From: Reyranella sp.
GTDB taxonomy: Bacteria; Pseudomonadota; Alphaproteobacteria; Reyranellales; Reyranellaceae
Reading direction: 5' to 3'
Assembly: GCA_022844015.1 (NCBI GenBank)
Contig: JALHMO010000002.1
Span: 1-64,000, forward strand
DNA length: 64,000 bases
The notes under the pieces were generated by a model that worked only from the letters and a program-made list of their open reading frames with translations, had not been told where the DNA came from and did no database searches. Position 1 is the stretch's first letter, and each line of letters starts with the position of its first letter. Below are positions 41,008 to 48,881 of the stretch, in pieces. A program made the position numbers and the translations under genes.

Positions 41008-41256
41008 ATGGCCGAGCTCGATCAAGAAATCGCGGCCTTTGAGGCAATGCGGCAGGATCTCGAAGCCCACAAGAGTGGAAAGTGGGCTCTGGTTCACGGC
41101 CATGACCTTGTCGGCGCATTCGACACATTTGATGCGGCAGCAAACGCTGCAGTGACGCAATTCGGACGTGGTCCCTACCTGATCCGCCAGATTGGCGCCC
41201 CTCCCGTCATCTTGCCGGCGTCGGCCATGTACACTTTCCCTCATGCTCGAGATTAA
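41008..41256 (+). CDS. Small conserved hypothetical protein next to a retropepsin-like gene
   Basis: 82 residues (MAELDQEIAAFEAMRQDLEA at the start; GRGPYLIRQIGAPPVILPAS near the end). No domain name known to me, but small proteins with this HxxGKWxLVHG/FGxGPYLIRQIG pattern often precede retropepsin-like genes in alphaproteobacteria, from memory. Its last 14 bp overlap the start of that gene here. Weak ribosome site (AGGGA). Cytoplasmic. Confidence 0.65.
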   Translation: MAELDQEIAAFEAMRQDLEAHKSGKWALVHGHDLVGAFDTFDAAANAAVTQFGRGPYLIRQIGAPPVILPASAMYTFPHARD

Positions 41257-41700
41257 GTGCGGCTTCATCAGTGGAGCTGCGGGAGATGGCCGCGACCTAC
41301 TGGAGATGCATGGACCTACCCTGTTCGTCGACATTGGCTTTGACCCAGCCTACGACCCAGCGTCTCCTACCAAACCCGTTTTGGCCGAAACCAAGCTTGG
41401 GCGCTCGTCGATACTGGTGCCACCGAAAGCTGCATAGACAATGATCTGGCAATCAAGCTCGGGCTCCCTGTTGTAGATCGACGCCGGGTAGGAGGAATCA
41501 GCGGCCTCAAAGAGGTCAACATGTATTTGGCACACATCCACATCCCAAATCTGAATTTCACCATCTATGGCGCTTTCGCGGGCGTCGACCTGATCGCAGG
41601 TGGACAGAGACACTACGCTCTCATCGGTCGCACATTCCTTCGGTATTTCAAGATGACGTACGACGGCCTCACTGGCGACGTGACGCTATCCGCCCCGTAG
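41243..41700 (+). pseudogene. Retropepsin-like aspartic protease, frameshifted
   Basis: First frame: MLEIKCGFISGAAGDGRDLL to DPAYDPASPTKPV. After a shift between about 41370 and 41385 a second frame gives NQAWALVDTGATESCIDNDL, with the catalytic D-T-G-A, then HIHIPNLNFTIYGAFAGVDL and ALIGRTFLRYF. Together this is one protein of about 152 residues. The break is in an AAACCC/TTTT-rich stretch, where 1-bp errors occur, so check the raw data before calling it dead. Confidence 0.75.
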
Positions 41701-41792
41701 GGGCCATGTTTCCAGCTGGCTCGCTACCGGGCGGCCTGACTACGCCTTTGCACTCAGGCATAGTCGGCGTGATCCAGAGGAGTCGAGAACGC

Positions 41793-42212
41793 ATGGCCGG
41801 GGACGATCTGATCGACGCCGCGAAACAAGTGGGCGTGGCGAGCTTCGAGGCGACCTTCGGGCGCGTGCCCGAGAACTTCAAGCTGCTGGCCGAGCATGCA
41901 CCGGGGGCGTTCGCGGGCTACGGCCTGATCCGCAGCACGATCATGCGCGACAGGGCGGCCGGAGGTGCCCTCGACCTCAAGACCAAGGAGCTGATCTTCG
42001 CGCTTCTCGATACGCTGATCGGGCAGAAGACCGGCGCCAAGAACCACGCAGCCGCCGCGCTGCGGCTCGGGCTCACCTTGCCCGAGCTCGCCGAGGGCCT
42101 GGTGCAGGTCGTGATGGCGGGCGGCATCACGACCTGGAACGAGACCGGCGCCGACGTCATGCGACACTGCGTCGAGCTTTCCGCCGCGACCCCAGCGGCC
42201 GCCGGAAGCTGA
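41793..42212 (+). CDS. Carboxymuconolactone decarboxylase-like (AhpD-fold) protein
   Basis: 139 residues, all helical. LDLKTKELIFALLDTLIGQ followed by GAKNHAAAALRLGLTLPEL fits the CMD fold. The AhpD redox pair CxxC is missing: the position reads KTGAKNH, leaving only the His. So it may be a decarboxylase-like or binding protein, not a peroxidase partner. GAGGAG upstream of the ATG. The next gene remnant begins 12 bp later on the same strand. Confidence 0.8.
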   Translation: MAGDDLIDAAKQVGVASFEATFGRVPENFKLLAEHAPGAFAGYGLIRSTIMRDRAAGGALDLKTKELIFALLDTLIGQKTGAKNHAAAALRLGLTLPELAEGLVQVVMAGGITTWNETGADVMRHCVELSAATPAAAGS

Positions 42213-42223
42213 GAGGGGTCGTC

Positions 42224-42405
42224 GTGCGAGGGGCCAGGTGCTGGCGGCGCAGGCAAGTCTCGATCGCGGCGGCCGCAGCGCTCGGCTTCCTGCTCTCGCC
42301 TCCGCGCGCCTCCGCGCAGTCGGCACCCTACCTGTTCGATCTCCTGAAGCGCCCGGCCTTCCGCAAGTCGTTCGACGCGTTGTTCGCCAATGAACGGGCG
42401 ATGCC
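42224..42405 (+). pseudogene. 5' remnant of an Ivy-like (lysozyme inhibitor) gene
   Basis: GTG start behind GAGAGGGG. A signal peptide ends near ASAQ, then APYLFDLLKRPAFRKSFDAL and NERAMP, which looks like the first helix of Ivy-family inhibitors just before their conserved Pro-Ala-Trp. Similarity ends there: the following codons leave this frame for an alanine-racemase frame. The rest of the protein, including the CKPHDC-type loop, is missing. The Ivy assignment is by memory of the pattern and is moderate. Confidence 0.55.
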
Positions 42406-43404
42406 TATGGCTTCGGCCTGCAGCAGGTGGCCGCGGTCCTCGCCGAAGGGGGCGTCGACGGCATCGCCGTCGCCGACCAGGCCGACGCGATCGCGCTGCG
42501 CGATCACGAGATACGGGTCCCGATCCTGCTCTATGCCGGCCACCTCGCCAGCCGTGAGACGGTGCAGGCCACCCTCGCCCACGATCTGATCCCGACCCTG
42601 GTCGATACCGCCGAAGCGGCCGCGTACGCCCGGCTGGCGACGCGCCCCCTCGATGTCTTCGTCAAGGTCGATGTCGGGCTCGAACGGATCGGCGTGCCGG
42701 CCGAGCAGGCCGCTGACTTCGTCGTCCATGTCCGCAGCTTGCCCAACCTGCGGGTCACCGGCCTCTATACCCATCTGCAGGTGCCGGCCAACGTGACCGA
42801 CGAATTCCTGCGCTGGCAGGCCGGCCGCTTCGATGCCGTCGTCGCGGCGCTGGCGCGGACAGGCGCGCCGATGCCCTTGCGGATGCTGGCGTCCAGCGCC
42901 TCGCTGGTGCTGATGCCCGGCATCGACTACGACGCCGTCGATCCGGGCAGCCTCCTGTACGGATCGCGTGGCGCCGCCGCAGGACGCATCGATTTCGGCG
43001 TGCGTCCCGTTCTCGACGCCGTCACCAGCCGCATCCTCCAGGTGAAGACGGCGATCTCGCCGCCCCATCCCGACCAGATGCCGTTTCCGTGGACTCCCGG
43101 CATGCGTTTCGCCGTGCTGCCGCTCGGCACGCGCGATGGCCTGCCCCGGTTCAATGCCGGCCGGGTGCTGATCCGCGGGCGCGCCGCGGCCATCCTCGGG
43201 CCGATCTCCATCGAGCACGTGCGGGTCGATGTCACGGACATCTCGGACGCCGCCCCCGGCGACGAGGCGGTCATCGTCGGGCGCCAGGGCGACGCCGAGA
43301 TCCCGTTCGGCGAGGTCATGACGCGATGCGGGCACCGGCGCCTCGCCGACCTGGCGATGGCGGTGGCGTCGACCATCCCTCGTGTCGGCGCGCGCTCGAG
43401 CTAG
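42394..43404 (+). pseudogene. Alanine racemase-like gene, 5' end lost
   Basis: From GDAYGFGLQQVAAVLAEGG onward about 330 residues follow the fold-III barrel and C-terminal domain of alanine racemases (DVFVKVDVGLERIGVPA, LYTHLQVP, DPGSLLYGSR, AVLPLGTRDGLPRFNAG, VDVTDISDAAPGDEAVIVG). The strand before DAYG, with the PLP lysine, is absent; a TGA sits three codons upstream. The usual VGYGRT tyrosine motif is also replaced by a PPHPDQMPFPW segment. A GTG at 42427 could start a shorter protein, but it could not be a normal racemase. Confidence 0.8.
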
Positions 43405-44468
43405 TTGTCCCTGCTCTCCTCGTCCCGGCGCGCCGCCAGCTGCCGCAACTGGCCGTCGAGCTTGTCGAGCACCGCATCGGCCTGGGCGGCACCCTCGAGC
43501 CATTGCGTGTGCTCGCTCGACAGCTGCTCGGCGACGGTCTCGGTGAAGGCGACCAGCGCCTGTGGTTCGCCGGCCTGCAGGCGAGCGACAATGTCGTCGA
43601 TGCGCCCGGCCAGCCGGTCCAGGGCGACGACGGCCTTCTCGTAGCGCTCGGCATTGGCGCGATCGCGCAGCAGGGCCTCGCGGTTGATGGCATAGGCCGC
43701 CAGCGCGGCCCCGACGGTGCCGGCCAGGACCAGCCACACGGCGCTCTTTGACTGGCTGGCGACGATGGCGCCGCTGCCGCCCACGAAGGCGAGCGCGACC
43801 GCGAATGCGCTCAGCCGGCTGGTCGACACGGACGACTCGCGGTGGCGCGACGCTCGTCCGATCATCCACAGCCTCTGGTCGTTCAGCAGGTGAGTGACGA
43901 CGAGGGCCAGCCCGTACAAGGCCGGGCGCGGACCGGCATCGGCCGCCCGCCGCGCCGCTTCCCGGAAGACGTCGAGCCGGGCGACTTCCGCTTCGCCGCG
44001 CTGGGCGAGCCATCGTCCGGCCCGCCCCTGATCCCGCGCGATGTGACTGAAGAACGCTCCGACCGCCCCGAGGGCGATGATGACAAGGCCCAGGACATAG
44101 AGCTGGGGCGCATTGTCGGGCGCCAGCGTCGTCGCCAGCAGCACCAGGGCGCTGACGACACCGGCGCCCGCCAAGCAAATGTTGGCGATGGTCGCCTCGC
44201 GCTTCAGGCTCGCCTGCTGCTCGATCGCCTCCTCGTTGTGCCGCAGATAGCTTTCGACCCGCAGCGTGACCGGCGTCATCTGCAGGATTGCCGCGAGCTC
44301 GGGACACGCCGTCGCGAGCTGCGGCACCAAGGCAGGGACCCGCTGGACGCCGGTCTCTTTGCCGGTCGCGACCGCCGCCGTGCAATCGGAGAAGGCCGGC
44401 AAGGCAGGAGTGCCCGCTGTGGGGGTGACGGGAGGCGGCGGAACGGCGTTGTTCTCCTGGTCAGGCAT
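43401..44468 (-). CDS. Tandem SLATT-like (DUF4231-type) membrane protein
   Basis: About 355 residues. Two similar halves: residues about 75-190 (ESYLRHNEEAIEQQASLKRE, two TM helices, then AQRGEAEVARLDVFREAA) and about 200-320 (LNDQRLWMIGRASRHRE, two TM helices, then LRDRANAERYEKAVVALDRL). This 2-TM plus helix layout is that of SLATT effectors, predicted pore-formers linked to nucleotide-sensing conflict systems. The N-terminus is Pro-rich; the C-terminus is a charged helix. AAGGA precedes MPDQENN. Last gene of a leftward set; its end overlaps the racemase remnant by 4 bp. SLATT assignment is pattern-based. Confidence 0.65.
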   Translation of the reverse strand: MPDQENNAVPPPPVTPTAGTPALPAFSDCTAAVATGKETGVQRVPALVPQLATACPELAAILQMTPVTLRVESYLRHNEEAIEQQASLKREATIANICLAGAGVVSALVLLATTLAPDNAPQLYVLGLVIIALGAVGAFFSHIARDQGRAGRWLAQRGEAEVARLDVFREAARRAADAGPRPALYGLALVVTHLLNDQRLWMIGRASRHRESSVSTSRLSAFAVALAFVGGSGAIVASQSKSAVWLVLAGTVGAALAAYAINREALLRDRANAERYEKAVVALDRLAGRIDDIVARLQAGEPQALVAFTETVAEQLSSEHTQWLEGAAQADAVLDKLDGQLRQLAARRDEESRDN

Positions 44469-44522
44469 GACGTTCCTTGTCATCTGAAAATGCCCTGCGA
44501 GGGGCAAGGCTTCGCCCGGTGC

Positions 44523-45425
44523 TCAGGCGGTGCCGCACTGTACACTTCCCCCGTAGGCATCCCTGTAACGCTGCTCCGCCGCCGCCGCCGCCACTCCTGC
44601 CTGCCGCCGGTCGATCCGGCTGGGAGGCTGCTGGCGATTGGCCGCCCAGACCGCCAGATCGGCCCTCTTGCGCGCCAGGCAGGCAACGCGTGCGTCGTTG
44701 ACCTGGAAGAAATCCATGACCGAGCCGCCGCGCTGCGCCGTCGCGGGGCCGCCGGCCGACGCGCCGATCGGTGCGAGCGCGATCGCCTTCTGCCGGCCGG
44801 CCTGGTATCCCGCGAGCTGGGCGTCGAAATCGGCGTCGCCGGCGCGCTCGTCGAGAATCGCGCGAACCCGGTCGGGCTGCGTGACCTTGTCCTGCGGCTT
44901 CAGCAGGCGCCAGGTCTCGGACGATGCCGCGAGGGTGGCGAGGGGACTGGCGACGGCAAGATAGGCACAGTCGCGCTGCGGCGGAGTCTTGAGCTGCGCG
45001 CAGGCCTCGCTGCCGCGGCTCTGTGCCTCGTTCAGCAGCGCCGCGGCGCCCCCGCCCGCCGCCCCGGGGCTCGAACGTGCCTCCTCGACCAGCGCGAAAT
45101 GAGCCGCCGACGCGGCCAGGCGATAGAACGCGATCCGCGTCTCGACGTCGGACGAGGATACGTTCTGCGCCGCCTTCAGCGCTTCGCGCGAGATATTGGC
45201 GAAGGCAGGACCGAGATTGGCGCCGGGCGGGACGATCATCGAATCGCCGGAAGCGCTCGCCGTCCGGCGAGTGGCCTCGCTCTGGCTCGCCTCGATCGTC
45301 AGCCTCTCGTACGTTGCCGACAGATCGTCCAAGGTGCGCGCCGCGCATCCCGATACCAGGAGAGCGAGCACCGCCCAGAACAGCGCCAGGCGGCCGAGGC
45401 GATCGCGTCGCCGCTCTGTCGTCAT
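44523..45425 (-). CDS. Lipoprotein of unknown function
   Basis: 300 residues. The N-terminus has a basic stretch (TTERRRDRLGR), a hydrophobic helix and the lipobox LVSGC, so it is lipid-anchored. The mature protein is helical and Ala-rich, with four more Cys (CAQLKTPPQRDCAYL pair, then CLARK and QCG near the end) that could form disulfides. No family known to me. Its ATG overlaps the stop of the 627-residue gene upstream (ATGA), so the two are co-translated. Lies 55 bp upstream of the SLATT-like gene. Confidence 0.75.
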   Translation of the reverse strand: MTTERRRDRLGRLALFWAVLALLVSGCAARTLDDLSATYERLTIEASQSEATRRTASASGDSMIVPPGANLGPAFANISREALKAAQNVSSSDVETRIAFYRLAASAAHFALVEEARSSPGAAGGGAAALLNEAQSRGSEACAQLKTPPQRDCAYLAVASPLATLAASSETWRLLKPQDKVTQPDRVRAILDERAGDADFDAQLAGYQAGRQKAIALAPIGASAGGPATAQRGGSVMDFFQVNDARVACLARKRADLAVWAANRQQPPSRIDRRQAGVAAAAAEQRYRDAYGGSVQCGTA

Positions 45426-47305
45426 TGGCCCACTCCCTCGAGCAGCTGCACGACCGTTGCGGCGGCCGGAACCTTCTTCGCGAGAACCTGAAGACCGATG
45501 CGGGCGAACAGCGGCGGAAGACTGCCCGGCAGGATCAGCCCGTCCGGGCTCGCCGCTTCCTTGGCGAGCGTTCGAAGAGCTCCCAGCAGCTCGGCGATCT
45601 GGGCCGGCGTGGCGGCGCGCGCGGCGACGATGTTCAGGCCCTCGACCAGCAGCTCGGCCAGCACCGCCCCGCTCAACACCGGCGGCTTGCCGGCCTCGAG
45701 AAGCTCGCTGGCCTGCAGCAGGACGCCACGAATGAGCTCTGTTCCGGCACCGCTTGCCACAGCGCCCTCGAGCTTGAAGAGCCGGCCCGGATTGCGCGCG
45801 GCAGCCTGGGCGGCGGCCGATGCGACGGCCAGCCAGCCGCCGGCCGTCAGCAGCTCGGCGCCCTGCGCTGCCATGGCGCCGGCGATCGCCGACACGACGG
45901 CGCTGACCTCCGGTCCGGCCACCCCGCCGACGACCAGCTGCGGCGACGCGGCGATCTCGCCCAGCACCACGGTGACCAGTTCGACGGCCTGGGCCGGGGA
46001 CGCCAGCCGCCGCAGCAGCAGGGGATCGCCCTCGCGCAGGACCGGCAGCAGAGCCTCGATGACCCGGCTGACCACATCGCGACCCACGCCATTCCAGCCG
46101 GTGCCGCGCAGCACGAGCGGCAGCGACTCGTTGACGACCTCGAGCGACGTCGCGGCAAGCTCGAGCAGCAGGGTGCGGTTGACGCCGGCCGGCACGGCCG
46201 TGAGCTTGCCGGCCACCTGCTTCACCAGCTCGCGCAGGATCTGCTCGTGGACGGCCGGGGTGCCGGCGGGGACGACGAGCTCGGGGCGGGCGGCAATGAC
46301 GCCGATGGCGGCGGACCAGAAGCGGATCCAGGTATCGCGCAGCAGTAGATCCTGGCCGCCCAGCTTTGCAGCCTCGTCGAGCAGGGAATTGGCCAGCGCA
46401 CCGACGAGCTGGCCCGCATTCGATCCGCCCGGGCCGCCGACGACCTTGCCGAGAAAGAAGCCGCGATCCTGCGCCACGGCGCGAATCGCGCCGACCGCCA
46501 TGGCCGGCAGCCACTGGTCGCGGATCGACTCCCAGCGGACCAGAGCGCCCAGCTGCGCGCCCGCCGGCGCATTGGCCCAGGCCTTCTCGAAGCCGTCCCT
46601 CAGCGGCGCGATCGTCGCGGCGAGCAACGGCTGCAGATGCTGCTCCCGGATCACGATCCCCGGATTGTCGGCCAGCGTCGTGAGACCGGCCCGGAACACC
46701 GTCACCAGCAGCGATTGGGCGAAGTTCGCCCTGATCCAGCGATCGCCTGTCCATTGCTCCGGATCGTTGAGGTCGGGCACCAGCGCGCGGCTGCGATCGG
46801 CGAGGGCGGCTAACGTCTCCAGCAACGGCTGGCTGGTCCCGGTCGGCCCAAGCAGGGCAGGAGACGCCTCGCCAAAATCGAGCGCCACATCGGCGAGTGC
46901 CAGGGCGAGCCGCAGCCAGGGCGGCGGCGGGCCGTCACCTTCCCATTGCCGCACCAGGAAGGCGACCGACCGCGCCGGCTCGAAGGGCGTGGCCGACGGC
47001 GCGCTCGTGCACACGGCGAACCAGGCGGCGACGATCGGCCCCTCGTGCTCGATGCCTTCCCTGAGGCCGTTGGTGTCGGCATCCCAATGGGCGGCAAACG
47101 TGCCGCCCGCGGCGACCCAGGCTTCGTTCCCGGGCTGGCGGAAGAACTCTGCAGCCTGCTCGACCGGCGTTCGCGACACCGTGCCGAGCAACGGCAGGGA
47201 CGCAGGCCGGTCCCGCACATACTGCTCGTAGGCCTCGCGCGAGGCCCGTCCCAGCTTGATCAACCCCTGGACGCCGAAGACCAGCAGCGTGGGCGTGACG
47301 ATCAT
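45422..47305 (-). CDS. Large helical protein of unknown function
   Basis: 627 residues (MIVTPTLLVFGVQGLIKLGR at the start). Almost all helix, rich in Ala, Leu and Val, with many HEAT-like amphipathic stretches (LLLELAATSLEVVNESLPLV, PVLREGDPLLLRRLASPAQA) and no convincing transmembrane helix beyond a possible N-terminal one. I recognise no family or catalytic motif. First gene of the leftward set, coupled to the lipoprotein gene by a 4-bp overlap. It diverges from the patatin gene across a 367-bp gap. Possibly a scaffold or envelope-linked sensor (inference). Confidence 0.8.
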   Translation of the reverse strand: MIVTPTLLVFGVQGLIKLGRASREAYEQYVRDRPASLPLLGTVSRTPVEQAAEFFRQPGNEAWVAAGGTFAAHWDADTNGLREGIEHEGPIVAAWFAVCTSAPSATPFEPARSVAFLVRQWEGDGPPPPWLRLALALADVALDFGEASPALLGPTGTSQPLLETLAALADRSRALVPDLNDPEQWTGDRWIRANFAQSLLVTVFRAGLTTLADNPGIVIREQHLQPLLAATIAPLRDGFEKAWANAPAGAQLGALVRWESIRDQWLPAMAVGAIRAVAQDRGFFLGKVVGGPGGSNAGQLVGALANSLLDEAAKLGGQDLLLRDTWIRFWSAAIGVIAARPELVVPAGTPAVHEQILRELVKQVAGKLTAVPAGVNRTLLLELAATSLEVVNESLPLVLRGTGWNGVGRDVVSRVIEALLPVLREGDPLLLRRLASPAQAVELVTVVLGEIAASPQLVVGGVAGPEVSAVVSAIAGAMAAQGAELLTAGGWLAVASAAAQAAARNPGRLFKLEGAVASGAGTELIRGVLLQASELLEAGKPPVLSGAVLAELLVEGLNIVAARAATPAQIAELLGALRTLAKEAASPDGLILPGSLPPLFARIGLQVLAKKVPAAATVVQLLEGVGQ

Positions 47306-47672
47306 CGCAAGCTTTCAGGTTCGCTCGCAGCGAGCGATGCGCGTGCGTACACCGCGCCCGGACCTGTCGGAGGCCGACGCTCGCCCTCGAAGTTCATCCT
47401 TCCCCCCGTCCGAGTCAGGCAACTCCGTGAGCAGGGTGGCGTGATCGCCAGGGCAATTCAAGGAAGGCGGGTGGCTGCACCCCCTCCCCATTTGCATATC
47501 TTGCGGACAGTTTCGAACACGCAACCAAGGCGCGAGATCGACTATAATCGACACCAGCTGTCATGAGAGCGGGGGAACGCAGCCAGGCGACCCGGGCCAC
47601 CAGGACGACACGGCAGCCGCCGCTCCTCGACGATCGAGGCCACGGAGAGATCGAGCCACGGGAGCACATGCC
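47306..47672. other. Divergent control region of the conflict cluster
   Basis: Separates the leftward membrane module from the rightward effector genes, and no gene is seen in it. A perfect TATAAT at 47543-47548 faces right, 125 bp before the patatin start, but no good -35 sits at the right distance. No long inverted repeat or terminator is visible. Confidence 0.5.
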
Positions 47673-48848
47673 ATGACGAGCAAGGTGCTGGAGCGCATGA
47701 CCGCGCCGGGTCCGAAGAAGATCCTCGCTTGCGACGGCGGCGGGATCTTGGGGCTGATGAGTGTCGAGATCCTGGCCAGGCTGGAGGCCAACCTGCGCGC
47801 CCGGCGCGGCAAGCCCGACCTCGTGCTCGCCGACTATTTCGATTTCGTGTGCGGCACGAGCACGGGAGCGATCATCGCGACCTGCATCGCGATCGGCATG
47901 TCGACGGCGCAGATTCGCGACTTCTACGTCAGGAGCGGACCGCTGATGTTCGAGTCGTCGTCGATCTGGAAGCGCCTGCACTTCGCCTACGACAAGGAGC
48001 CGCTGGCCGAGCTCCTGCGCCAGGAGATCAATCGCTCGCTCGGCTATACCGGGCAGTCCGATCCGCCGGCCACGCTGGGCGACGATCGGCTGCGCACGCT
48101 CCTCATGATGGTGATGCGCAACCACTCGACCGATTCGCCGTGGCCGGTCTCCAACAATCCGCATGCCCGCTACAACGCGCGTGGCCGCAAGGACTGCAAC
48201 CTTGATCTTCCCTTGTGGCAGCTCGTCCGGGCCAGCACCGCCGCGCCGACCTACTTCCCGCCCGAGGTCATCGTGTTCGCCCCTGGCACCGACAAGGAGT
48301 ACTCGTTCCTGTTCGTCGATGGCGGCGTCACGACCTACAACAACCCGGCCTTTCTCGCCTTCCAGATGGCCACTGCCCGGCCTTATGCCGTGAGCTGGAA
48401 GACCGGCATCGACGATCTGCTGATCGTCTCGATCGGCACCGGCCAGGCGCCGCGCGCCCGCCCCGGCCTGCGGGCCGGCGACCTGTCGCTGCTCGATCAC
48501 GCCAGAAGCATTCCGTCCGCCCTGATGAATGGGGCATCGGCCGGGCACGACATGTCGTGCCGGATCCTCGGCGCCTGCCGCTTCGGGGCGCCGATCGACC
48601 GCGAGTTCGGTGCATGCCTGGCGGCAGCCGGCGAGCCCTCCAACTGGACCAGCCCCAAGCTCTTCACCTACGTCCGCTACGATCCGGAGGTCACCAAGGC
48701 AGGCCTCGAAGCTCTCGGGCTGGCCCGCATCGTCCCGGAGAACGTCCAGGTGATGGACTCCGTCGAGTTCGTTGACGACATCCGGAGCGTCGGTGAAGCC
48801 TATGCCGCGAAACACGTGACCACGAACCATTTCTCCAATTTCTCCTGA
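47673..48848 (+). CDS. Patatin-like phospholipase
   Basis: 391 residues. DGGGILG at 21-27 forms the oxyanion hole, GTSTG at 61-65 holds the nucleophile Ser63, and DGG near 216 (FLFVDGGVTTYNNPA) supplies the catalytic Asp, so the Ser-Asp dyad is complete. No signal peptide: a cytoplasmic acyl hydrolase acting on membrane lipid, as in CapV-type effectors of CBASS. GGGAG lies before the ATG. First of four rightward genes; 33 bp to the next. Its C-terminal extension (LFTYVRYDPEV onward) is common in bacterial patatins. Confidence 0.93.
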   Translation: MTSKVLERMTAPGPKKILACDGGGILGLMSVEILARLEANLRARRGKPDLVLADYFDFVCGTSTGAIIATCIAIGMSTAQIRDFYVRSGPLMFESSSIWKRLHFAYDKEPLAELLRQEINRSLGYTGQSDPPATLGDDRLRTLLMMVMRNHSTDSPWPVSNNPHARYNARGRKDCNLDLPLWQLVRASTAAPTYFPPEVIVFAPGTDKEYSFLFVDGGVTTYNNPAFLAFQMATARPYAVSWKTGIDDLLIVSIGTGQAPRARPGLRAGDLSLLDHARSIPSALMNGASAGHDMSCRILGACRFGAPIDREFGACLAAAGEPSNWTSPKLFTYVRYDPEVTKAGLEALGLARIVPENVQVMDSVEFVDDIRSVGEAYAAKHVTTNHFSNFS

Positions 48849-48881
48849 GCTGCCGGTCGAGACGATCGCGGGAGGGCTGCC

